Assembly: GCF_001307765.1 (NCBI RefSeq)
Contig: NZ_LKBA01000019.1
Coordinates: 124,001 to 188,000 of the forward strand
Length of the DNA: 64,000 nucleotides
Reading direction: 5' to 3'
Source of the DNA: Aliiroseovarius crassostreae
GTDB taxonomy: Bacteria > Pseudomonadota > Alphaproteobacteria > Rhodobacterales > Rhodobacteraceae
The stretch's first letter is position 1. Each line of letters opens with the position of its first letter. The translations under genes and the position numbers were made by a program. Below, piece after piece: positions 24,974 through 32,058 of the stretch. The notes beneath the pieces are model-generated. The model was given only the letters and a program-made list of their open reading frames with translations, was not told where the DNA came from and ran no database searches.

Positions 24974-26746
24974 TCATTGATCCGGTACAAGTCCATTAAG
25001 ATCACCGCCAGTAACACCGAATGCGCCAGAGACACTCCCTATTAGTTGCGCGCCCTGAATCACCAGGGGCGCGGACCTATCCACACCGATCCGAGTATAA
25101 CATTCTTCTACATCCGAGCTTGAAAGGTGCGCATCAGATGAGCGCAAATCATAAACCCCGAAAAGGGGGCCCATTCTGTCATGCGCATACGCCTCATCAG
25201 TGTACTTTGCCAGCAGCCTTTGTAAGAGTTTCAAGGTTCCATGATCAGACTTGCCCTCACCTAGTGCTTGGATAAGGCTCTTTTTGTTGATTCTCTCAAT
25301 CGAGAATTTCACAACGTCTTTAGCCAAGGACCGAAGTCCGTCTTCACTTACACCACGAAACCTGGTGATTTTCTGCCTTAGTGCGGCTGTCTCATGGTGA
25401 TCACGCAAGAGAGAGACTTCAAATTTCGCTTGGATTACACCATGCAACCACACTAGCGCATCGGGCAGCAACACCTCTGGCGCAGAGGTGCGGGCTGGAC
25501 GGCACTCCATCTGAGCTTGCATCAACTCAGCAGAAACCCCGCCGTCCGGGCGACAATTAAATCCGGCCCATATACGACGTTCCCAAAGAGGGCGGCGAGC
25601 AATATCGTAGGCATATGCGTTAACCAGACCAATCTTGTTCATACCGAAATGGACTAGCCAATCAGGTGACGGAGAAACACCACCCGTATTCTCAGTGTAC
25701 CATTCAAGGCAAGCCCCTCGCTGCGAAAGCAACTCATTGACCACACCTGGTTTGAACCAGAGGTATTTTCCAATTTCCTCACGGTTCAGTGTCTCAAGGT
25801 CGACTCTTGCCCCTCCATCAAGCTGCACCATCAATGCTTCGGACGGCTCTGAATAACCGATCCTTTCAGAAGCAGCCGCTGGCTCGATCCACTCACCTCT
25901 CCATAGTTCACCTGAAACCGAAAACCTATCACTTTCGTTTCCGCGCACGCCGCTGGTCGAGGCCGACTCTGTATTTTCATCGTCGTAGCCAGAAAAATCC
26001 GGTACGTCTTCTTCTGGATCAACATCAGTGCGACGGGCAGTAAACATTGCCCAAGTGGTGCCAGGGAAATCCCCCGACCCATCAATTTCGTGGCACCTGA
26101 CTTCGCACCGATCATTTGGCTCAGAAACTAGCGCGAAATCCTCAGGCCAATCAAAGCCTGGATTGTAATCAAGGACGGCCTTCCGTTCACGATAATAGTA
26201 CAACCGCAGGGCGGCCTTTCGGGCTGCGAGGTAATCCTTCAAATATTCGGCGCGCACCTCGACAAAGATGACAGTCCCTTCGTCATTACGCGTCTGTCGA
26301 ATGACCTCTTCATAGCCCTCCCCAGGCCGCACCCAAGAATTTCCTTCCTTGAGCAGGCTATATGCAAGTATGAAATCTTGGTGCATCAAGACCTGCCGGG
26401 GATGCAGCGAATTGTGATATTGGCTTAAGACAAGCCTGAACCCAAGGCTTCCTTCAAATCCAGGCTGGAAGTCGTCAGCTTGGTTGTATGTCCCGTCGTC
26501 TTGTAAGTATGGGGTAGTCTGATCCAACGACCAGTGGTGCCAATCCAAGTTCTCGGCAAACTCTCGCTTGTCTTCGTAGATTACAGCCGATCCAACGGCT
26601 AGAGTTTCTTCGACATGCCCTATTTCGGGATACTTGCCCCTCTTAATTGGATGAAGCGTTCCGTAAACTGGCACCCACATGGCCCGCGCAAATTTCCGTC
26701 GTCTAAGGTCCTCGAGCTCAAACCACTCTTGGCTCAATTCATCCAT
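24974..26746 (-). CDS. Large unknown protein with HEPN-like motif, possible defence gene
   Basis: A 590-residue soluble protein without a family I can name. Near the C-terminus it contains YDLRSSDAHLSS, an R-x4-H pair (about Arg535 and His540) set in a helical context like that of HEPN ribonuclease domains in abortive-infection and toxin proteins. The preceding region is helical (VVKFSIERINKKSLIQALG, LKLLQRLLAKYTDEAY). The N-terminal 450 residues have repeated aromatic stretches (LDWHHWSLDQTTPYL) and no recognised fold. By eye its GC content is near half, clearly below its neighbours, which suggests a separate origin. An antiphage effector role is inference from the motif and its place in a satellite. 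Confidence 0.6.
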   Translation of the reverse strand: MDELSQEWFELEDLRRRKFARAMWVPVYGTLHPIKRGKYPEIGHVEETLAVGSAVIYEDKREFAENLDWHHWSLDQTTPYLQDDGTYNQADDFQPGFEGSLGFRLVLSQYHNSLHPRQVLMHQDFILAYSLLKEGNSWVRPGEGYEEVIRQTRNDEGTVIFVEVRAEYLKDYLAARKAALRLYYYRERKAVLDYNPGFDWPEDFALVSEPNDRCEVRCHEIDGSGDFPGTTWAMFTARRTDVDPEEDVPDFSGYDDENTESASTSGVRGNESDRFSVSGELWRGEWIEPAAASERIGYSEPSEALMVQLDGGARVDLETLNREEIGKYLWFKPGVVNELLSQRGACLEWYTENTGGVSPSPDWLVHFGMNKIGLVNAYAYDIARRPLWERRIWAGFNCRPDGGVSAELMQAQMECRPARTSAPEVLLPDALVWLHGVIQAKFEVSLLRDHHETAALRQKITRFRGVSEDGLRSLAKDVVKFSIERINKKSLIQALGEGKSDHGTLKLLQRLLAKYTDEAYAHDRMGPLFGVYDLRSSDAHLSSSDVEECYTRIGVDRSAPLVIQGAQLIGSVSGAFGVTGGDLNGLVPDQ

Positions 26747-27118
26747 TGGTGTCTTTCCCTTCGCTCACGCTCAAAATGGGATCATTTTCCGATACTGCCG
26801 ATCTCCACCGCTGCTAAACCCAATCAACCCTAAAATGTCTGGAACGTCGTTTGGATTTAGTAATTCTAGGTTTGATCAGACCAGCGGGACATTCAGTTCT
26901 CCATTCAGCCGGAGCTTTAACAAAACCTAGTTGCGACCCCCGGCAACGCCGCAATATCGGCTACGAAACGGCAACGGTTCAACCCTGAATCGCAGATGCT
27001 CACCAAGAATTCTTCCTTGCGTGGGGAGCGAATCTTGACCTCAGAAAGGGCTTGACGCCCCGAATCCAGACCGTCGTTTTGATATCTATTCACTCTGCAA
27101 AGGAAACGGATAGACCTC
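26747..27118. other. Intergenic region between divergent element genes
   Basis: This 372-bp region separates the leftward HEPN-motif gene from the rightward structural/integration genes and must hold promoters for both. A TTGACG at 27050 is a possible -35 box for the rightward genes, but no good -10 box follows at normal spacing. No gene, tRNA or clear repeat is visible. Confidence 0.4.
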
Positions 27119-28063
27119 ATGACCACGCAAGCTGACAAACCAATGTATCGCCTATCCGTAGCCCTCGAGGCAGCGGGTGTGAAACCGGGCAAGTTCCACC
27201 GCCAATTTTATGATGGTGTCTTGGGCCAGGCCCTCAAGACCGATGGGGAGTTTGCGGCGCAGATAACCGATCCCATGCGGGGCGCGGGGGCCGGTCGCGG
27301 CGGTGGGCGGTTTGTCACCCTCGAGGGTGCGGTGTGCCTGGCGGTGTTTTTCCGGCTCCTGACAGGGGGCGTTCCCTCTGACCGAGCCTTGCGGATCGCC
27401 CGCGCTTTCATTTTAATGGACGAATTAATGGACGAAATCGGCAACGGCCTTCGTGCCTTCAACGCCACCATGCCACGTCCTGCCGGTCAAGTTTTTGACG
27501 GGTCGCAGGACACGTTCCTGGTCACGGTCGCGGGTGTGCTGCCCGCTGATGCACAGGACGCTATCGCGTTCGTTCCTGGGTGCGACCTGACAGCGTTTCA
27601 GATCATGGAGTGGCTGGACTTTCACGAAAGTGGATGCGCGCCTCTCTGCCTGGTGAACCTCTCCGAGCTGATCCAGCAAATGCGGGACGGCTTGGAGGCC
27701 GATCCGGTTGCGGCCGTCCAGCACCCGGGCGCGGGTTACGCCGCGACTGGTGACGCATCATCCGCGATAACCGATCCCGTTCCTGCGTTTCTGGCCGAAT
27801 TCACAATCCGCGATCCTTCTGCGCGCATGTCCAGCCTCGAGTTTCAGCGCGTCTTTCACGCTTGGCTTTCCGATTGGCAGGCGGCGGCGCGCCCACACCA
27901 CCAAGGGGATGCAAACAGCAACGCGGTAAACTTGGCCAATGCACTGGCGGCATGTGGTGGCCGCAAAGTCAAATCCAACGGCAAAATGGCATTCGCTGGC
28001 ATTCGGTGGAGCAAAACACCAGCCGCCCAAGCCTTCCTCACAGGTTTGTTGGAATTGAATTGA
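27119..28063 (+). CDS. Element protein with D5-primase-like C-terminal domain
   Basis: A 314-residue protein. The last 95 residues (FLAEFTIRDPSARMSSLEF, FHAWLSDWQ, LAACGGRKVKSNGKMAFAGI) follow the pattern of the winged-helix domain at the C-terminus of phage and plasmid D5-type primase-helicases, which binds DNA. No primase or helicase motif (no Walker A) is present upstream. The N-terminus (MYRLSVALEAAGVKPGKFHRQ, GGRFVTLEGAVCLAVFFRL) may be another DNA-binding region. It could be a replication initiator, a regulator or a packaging factor. It begins the rightward gene set of the element. Confidence 0.6.
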   Translation: MTTQADKPMYRLSVALEAAGVKPGKFHRQFYDGVLGQALKTDGEFAAQITDPMRGAGAGRGGGRFVTLEGAVCLAVFFRLLTGGVPSDRALRIARAFILMDELMDEIGNGLRAFNATMPRPAGQVFDGSQDTFLVTVAGVLPADAQDAIAFVPGCDLTAFQIMEWLDFHESGCAPLCLVNLSELIQQMRDGLEADPVAAVQHPGAGYAATGDASSAITDPVPAFLAEFTIRDPSARMSSLEFQRVFHAWLSDWQAAARPHHQGDANSNAVNLANALAACGGRKVKSNGKMAFAGIRWSKTPAAQAFLTGLLELN

Positions 28064-28117
28064 CGGCTGCGCCGTCTCCCTTCCCCGCCGATCCCGAACC
28101 CCAAAGGAACCCTTTCC

Positions 28118-28498
28118 ATGAACGCCAAAACCGCCACCGAAAACCCGATCGCTACCGCCCAGCGCGGCCGCGCGCATGTCGTGGCCGCCTGCCTTGCCGT
28201 GCTGACGCGTGAAATCCACGGCGCGGGCCTCGAGAAACACGCCGCCCTGGACCTGTTGCGGGACGCGCCGGACAAGATTGACGCTGCTCTGACGCGCGGC
28301 CCAGGGGCGCTGGTGGTTTACCGCCTTGACCGTCGCGGGGCGCGGGGCGTGGTCAGTGACAGCGAATCCCGGCTGGGGCATTTTACGGCCGCCGCCGAAC
28401 AAGAGGGCGCGCCGTTGTTCGGGTTCTGTCCCGGCGCGATTGCCGAGCTGGCCGCCCATATCGATGCGGGCGCGGCGTCCCTGAAAAAGGACGCCTGA
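28118..28498 (+). CDS. Small hypothetical protein before the capsid gene
   Basis: A 126-residue alanine-rich protein, MNAKTATENPIATAQRGRAH at the start, with likely helices (HVVAACLAVLTREIHG, KHAALDLLRDAPDKIDAAL) and a strand ALVVYRLDRRG. No family is recognised. An AAGGAA ribosome site lies upstream, and the stop codon is three bases before the protease-capsid ATG, so the two are co-translated. A role in capsid assembly or in steering helper-phage particles is possible but unproven. Confidence 0.6.
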   Translation: MNAKTATENPIATAQRGRAHVVAACLAVLTREIHGAGLEKHAALDLLRDAPDKIDAALTRGPGALVVYRLDRRGARGVVSDSESRLGHFTAAAEQEGAPLFGFCPGAIAELAAHIDAGAASLKKDA

Positions 28499-28501
28499 TC
28501 C

Positions 28502-30394
28502 ATGAAACATGAGCGGTTTGCAGATTTGAACAATCCCGCCTTTGGCCCCCAGGTTGCGGCCGAGGTGAAGGTGGAGGACGGGGACCGGACGGTCCTTCTG
28601 TCCTTCTCGAGCGAAATTCCGGTCCTTCGGGATACCCCCATGGGACCGGCCTTTGAGGTTCTGGGGCACGATCCAGGCGAGGTTGACCTGTCACGGCTCA
28701 ACAGCGGATCGGCCCCGGTCCTCAAGGATCACCGGCGCGACGTGGACTCGATGGTCGGGACGGTTGTTTTCGCCCGGATCGAGGGTCGCCGGGGTCGCGC
28801 AGTTGTGCGGCTTGCGGACACGAAAGAAGGCAACTCAATGCTAACCCGTGTGAAGGCGGGTGAAGTGCAGTCGGTATCGGTGGGTTACGCCGTCCATGAG
28901 TTGAAACCAGCGGGCGAACAAATCGGCTATCCCGTCTTGCGCGCCACAAAATGGGAAGCGGTCGAGGTGTCACTCGTCGCGGTCCCGGCGGACCCCACGG
29001 TCGGGGTCGGTCGGTCGCTGTCGGGCGGTTCTTCCGCGTCCATCCCTCATTTTCTGAAAGGTTCAAACATGACGACTCCCACCCCCCACACGACTCAGCA
29101 CCAGCCCGCCCCGGCGACCAGTTCCGTCAACGCCGAACGCCGCCGCGCGTCCGAAATCTCCGCCCTGGGCCGCAGCTTCAACATGCCCGCCGAGGATGTG
29201 GAAAGCGCGATTGCGGACGGCCTGTCCGTGGACGCATTCCAGCGTTCGATCCTGGACGGCATGTCCTCGAGCAACGGCCCGCAACCCGTCACGCGCGGCC
29301 GCATGGGCCTGCCCGCAATCGCGGCGGCCGAGCGGTCCTATTCGCTGTCCCGTGTCGCCCAGGCACAAATCACCGGCGATTGGACCCAGGCCGGTTTCGA
29401 GCGGGAAGTTTCCCAGGAGCTGCAAGGCCAGCTTGGCCGTAGCGCCTCGGGGACCTACGTTCCCACGGCCGCCCTGGCCGGACGCGCCCTGGTCACGACC
29501 GCCACCGCACCGTCGCTGATCGGCACCCAGCAGATGCACGACGCCTTTGTCGAGGTCCTGAAACCCCAGGTGCGGGTGATGGAGCTGGGCGCAACGGTTC
29601 TGCCGGGCCTGGTGGAAAACGTGTCGATCCCGCGCCAGACGGCCGGGTGTTCCGCCGAATGGATCGCGGAAAACAGCGAGGCGACGGAATCGGCCCCGGC
29701 CTTCGACGCGGTGACGCTGACCATGCACCAGCTTTCGGCCCACACGCGGATTTCGCGCCGTCAGCTCAAGCAAAGCCTGCCCGCCGTGGACCAGATTCTC
29801 ACCAATGATTTGCGCGCCCAGATCGCGGTTGCACTGGACAAGGCTGCGATTGCCGGAACCGGCGTTGGCCCCCAGCCCACGGGCATTCTCAACCTGGCCG
29901 GGATCGGTGACGTAGAAATGGGACCGGACGGCGATTTCGTGACCTGGGCCAAACTCATGGAGTTGGTCAGCATTGTGGAGTCGGCCAACGTCGATCCCAT
30001 GTCCCTGGGCTTCCTGTCCAACCTCAAGGTCAAAGGGCACCTCATGTCCACGCCGCGCATTTCTGGGACCGATACCATGATGCTGGACCCGGACGTCGCC
30101 GCCACGGCCGAGGACCTGCGCCTGGCCGGTTACAAGGCCCGGTTCTCCGGCAACGTGCCGTCCGACCTCACCAAGGGAACCGGGGCGGACCTGTCGGCCG
30201 TGATCTTCGGGGCCTGGGCTGACCTTCTGATCGGCCAATGGGGCGGTATCGACCTGATCGTGGACGATGTGACCGAAGCCGCGAAAGGTAACGTCCGACT
30301 GGTGGCGCATTCCGAATGGGACATTGCCACCCGCCATGCGGAATCCTTCGCGGATCCAGGACGCCCTGACCGCGTAAGAGCTAAGACGCCATAA
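28502..30394 (+). CDS. Prohead protease/major capsid protein fusion (HK97 type)
   Basis: A 630-residue fusion of two phage head proteins. Residues 1-175 are the prohead protease: LKDHRRDVDSMVGTV with the catalytic His77, VQSVSVGY with the catalytic Ser126, and WEAVEVSLVAVPADPTV. After a linker of about 90 residues that may act as scaffold, the HK97-fold capsid protein occupies the C-terminal half (TAGCSAEWIAENSEATES, LSAHTRISRRQLKQS, IAVALDKAAIAGTG, PTGILNLAGI). An internal ATG at 29069 (codon 190) with GAAAGG before it could make capsid protein without the protease. Fusions of this kind are known in phages and prophages. No portal or terminase gene accompanies it. Confidence 0.92.
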   Translation: MKHERFADLNNPAFGPQVAAEVKVEDGDRTVLLSFSSEIPVLRDTPMGPAFEVLGHDPGEVDLSRLNSGSAPVLKDHRRDVDSMVGTVVFARIEGRRGRAVVRLADTKEGNSMLTRVKAGEVQSVSVGYAVHELKPAGEQIGYPVLRATKWEAVEVSLVAVPADPTVGVGRSLSGGSSASIPHFLKGSNMTTPTPHTTQHQPAPATSSVNAERRRASEISALGRSFNMPAEDVESAIADGLSVDAFQRSILDGMSSSNGPQPVTRGRMGLPAIAAAERSYSLSRVAQAQITGDWTQAGFEREVSQELQGQLGRSASGTYVPTAALAGRALVTTATAPSLIGTQQMHDAFVEVLKPQVRVMELGATVLPGLVENVSIPRQTAGCSAEWIAENSEATESAPAFDAVTLTMHQLSAHTRISRRQLKQSLPAVDQILTNDLRAQIAVALDKAAIAGTGVGPQPTGILNLAGIGDVEMGPDGDFVTWAKLMELVSIVESANVDPMSLGFLSNLKVKGHLMSTPRISGTDTMMLDPDVAATAEDLRLAGYKARFSGNVPSDLTKGTGADLSAVIFGAWADLLIGQWGGIDLIVDDVTEAAKGNVRLVAHSEWDIATRHAESFADPGRPDRVRAKTP

Positions 30395-30419
30395 GACTGC
30401 ACCACGCCGCAGCGGCGCA

Positions 30420-30452
30420 GCCCGCCCCTTCAACGCCTGATCCGGGGCGGGC
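30420..30452 (+). terminator. Hairpin after the capsid gene
   Basis: Perfect 9-bp GC arms, GCCCGCCCC and GGGGCGGGC, are separated by 15 bases and lie 26 bp past the capsid stop codon. No T-run follows, so it may be a weak or factor-dependent terminator or an mRNA stabiliser. Confidence 0.5.
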
Positions 30453-30507
30453 TATCCCTCCAACTCTTTGCGTCATAGGTCCCATGCTTCAAACCGCCGC
30501 AAAACAC

Positions 30508-30549
30508 GACAGCCCGCGCCCTGCCGTTGCCGACACGGCGCGGGCTGTC
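30508..30549. repeat. Inverted repeat spanning the AlpA-like start
   Basis: Perfect 13-bp arms, GACAGCCCGCGCC (30508-30520) and GGCGCGGGCTGTC (30537-30549), enclose the proposed TTG start of the AlpA-like gene at 30527. In RNA the start codon would sit in the loop. In DNA it could be an operator. Confidence 0.5.
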
Positions 30550-30736
30550 ACGTGTCGAGGCAGCCGGTTACATCGGAATAGGCGCTTCAAAATTCGACGC
30601 GATGGTGGCTGATGGGCGTATGCCCAAGCCCAAAAAGATTGACGGACGGCGCGTGTGGGACGTTCGGTCCCTGGACCGTTCATTTGATGCTTTACCAGGT
30701 GGTGACGACTCGGACTACAATCCTTGGGATGAGTAG
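30527..30736 (+). CDS. AlpA/excisionase-like helix-turn-helix protein
   Basis: A 69-residue protein with the AlpA/Xis pattern: GLSRVEAAGYIGIGASKFDAM (written as RVEAAGYIGIG and SKFDAM), VADGRMPKPKKIDGRRVWDV and a short acidic tail. The winged helix-turn-helix of this type binds DNA and directs excision or activates the integrase gene. Its stop codon is immediately followed by the integrase ATG. The start is uncertain because only TTG (30527) is available in frame near the domain, and it lies within a strong inverted repeat. Confidence 0.75.
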   Translation: MPTRRGLSRVEAAGYIGIGASKFDAMVADGRMPKPKKIDGRRVWDVRSLDRSFDALPGGDDSDYNPWDE

Positions 30737-31801
30737 ATGAGCGAGGAGTCCATGAAATTTAAATTGAAATATGTCGTCGAGGACACGGACCGTCACGGGA
30801 ACGTGCGGCTCTACTATCGACGCGACGGCCGGAAAGTGCGCTTGCGCGGCCCGACCGGATCACCGGAATTCCTGACCGACTACCGCCGCGCTGCGGCAGG
30901 TCCAAAGGAATCCAAGTCAACAACCAAACGGGCAAGTCGCGTGAAGCCTAACTCGTTTCATTGGCTCTGCACCCAATACTACAAATCATCCATGTGGGCC
31001 GGGCTGGACCCAAAGACTCAAAAGACCAGACGCGCGATCCTCGAGCGGTTCGCGCTTCACAATGGCAATGGCGACAAACCGTTTCGCATGATGTTGGCGC
31101 GCCACATACGCAAACGGCGCGACGAGATGATGGCGACGCCAGAGGCGGCCAACAGCATGGTAAAAGTGCTGCGCCAGCTCTTTCGTTTCGCCGTCACTTA
31201 TGACTTGGCCGACACAAATCCGGCGAAGGACGTGGAGCTTCTGAAATCGAACCCAGATGGCTACCACTCGTGGACGCTCGCCGAGATAGAGAAGTTCGAG
31301 GAAACGCATCCAGAAGGCAGCACAGCGCGCCTGGCGCTGGCTCTGGCGCTCTACACAGGGCAACGCCGGTCTGACCTAGTGTTGTTCGGGAAACAGCACG
31401 TCCAAAAGGGCTGGCTCGTGTTCACGCAACAGAAGGGAAAAGGGCGGAACCCGGTCCGCTTGCAAATCCCGATTGTGCCAGAGCTAGAACGGATCATCGA
31501 GGCAAGCGAGACCGGCGACCTAGCTTTTCTCGTCAACGCCTATGGGCGGCCGTTCACGAATGCCGGTTTTGGTAATCGGTTTCGCAAGTGGTGCGACGAT
31601 GCAGGTTTGAAGCATTGTTCGGTCCACGGCCTCCGAAAGGCGGCCGCTGCGCGTCTGGCCGAGCTGGGATGCACCGAGTTCGAAATCATGGCGATCACCG
31701 GCCACCAGACCTCGAAAGAGGTCACGCGATACACGAAAGCGGCCAGCCAAAAAGTGCGCGCCCAGGCGGCCTCTCAGAAGATGCGCGCCGGACAGAGTTA
31801 G
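30737..31801 (+). CDS. int: Tyrosine recombinase/phage integrase
   Basis: A 354-residue site-specific recombinase. The catalytic residues are all in place: Arg210 (TGQRRSDL), the Lys in the QQKGKG beta-hairpin, His297 and Arg300 (VHGLRKAA), His323 (TGHQT) and Tyr332 (TRYTKA). The N-terminus (VRLYYRRDGRKVRLRG) is an arm-type DNA-binding domain and residues 72-165 the core-binding domain. The gene ends 89 bp from the reconstituted tRNA-Glu, the normal position next to the attachment site. It follows the AlpA-like gene without a gap. It catalyses integration into and excision from the tRNA 3' end. Confidence 0.95.
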   Translation: MSEESMKFKLKYVVEDTDRHGNVRLYYRRDGRKVRLRGPTGSPEFLTDYRRAAAGPKESKSTTKRASRVKPNSFHWLCTQYYKSSMWAGLDPKTQKTRRAILERFALHNGNGDKPFRMMLARHIRKRRDEMMATPEAANSMVKVLRQLFRFAVTYDLADTNPAKDVELLKSNPDGYHSWTLAEIEKFEETHPEGSTARLALALALYTGQRRSDLVLFGKQHVQKGWLVFTQQKGKGRNPVRLQIPIVPELERIIEASETGDLAFLVNAYGRPFTNAGFGNRFRKWCDDAGLKHCSVHGLRKAAAARLAELGCTEFEIMAITGHQTSKEVTRYTKAASQKVRAQAASQKMRAGQS

Positions 31802-31806
31802 AACAA

Positions 31807-31846
31807 AAGTGTCCCACTTTTTGCCCCCGTTCGACACGGTGGGACA
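31807..31846. promoter_or_regulatory. Candidate integrase arm sites, right end
   Basis: AAGTGTCCCACTT (31807-31819) is the exact reverse complement of the left-end site AAGTGGGACACTT, and GTGGGACA recurs in the other orientation at 31839-31846. Together with the left pair these make four core sites placed symmetrically within 110 bp of the two attachment sites. Confidence 0.55.
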
Positions 31847-31889
31847 AAACCGACACTTAACGCTCTGATGTTTCAAGAAGAAAATTTAA

Positions 31890-31906
31890 GTGGCAGCCCG
31901 TAGGGG
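31890..31906. repeat. Right attachment site within tRNA-Glu
   Basis: GTGGCAGCCCGTAGGGG, identical to 23763-23779. Sixteen of its bases are the 3' end of the tRNA-Glu gene, so the gene is restored by the integrated element. Confidence 0.85.
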
Positions 31907-31965
31907 AATCGAACCCCTCTTTCCAGGTTGAAAACCTGGCGTCCTAACCGATAGACGAACGGGCC
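31891..31965 (-). tRNA. tRNA-Glu (UUC), copy 2, integration target
   Basis: A 75-nt tRNA identical to that at 20925-20999, with anticodon TTC and encoded CCA. The integrated element abuts its 3' end. The 5' flank keeps GTGAGG and TTTTAGGGGAAGCG in common with copy 1, so this is the end that belongs to the chromosome. Confidence 0.95.
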
Positions 31966-32058
31966 ACTCTGTCGTGTGAGGCGGGTTTTAGGGGAAGCGG
32001 ACTGGGCGCGCAAGGGGGAAAATCGGCTTTTTGTAAAAAACTTGAAAACCGTTTAGGA

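Larger units (their letters stand above)
23763..31906. mobile_element. Integrated phage-satellite-like element in tRNA-Glu
   Basis: An 8.1-kb element bounded by a 17-bp direct repeat, GTGGCAGCCCGTAGGGG (23763-23779 and 31890-31906). The right copy forms the 3' end of a complete tRNA-Glu gene and the left copy is a fragment of it, the usual result of tyrosine-recombinase integration. Inside are seven genes: two leftward (a small unknown and a HEPN-motif protein) and five rightward (D5-like C-terminal protein, small unknown, protease-capsid fusion, AlpA-like, integrase). It carries a capsid gene but no terminase, portal, tail, lysis or full replication module that I can find. It is probably a satellite that depends on a helper phage. 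Confidence 0.85.

Noticed and set aside
24534-24977. 147-codon frame in the non-coding block of the element
   Set aside because: No domain, no ribosome site, uneven composition, and it runs through a palindrome and an AT-rich patch.
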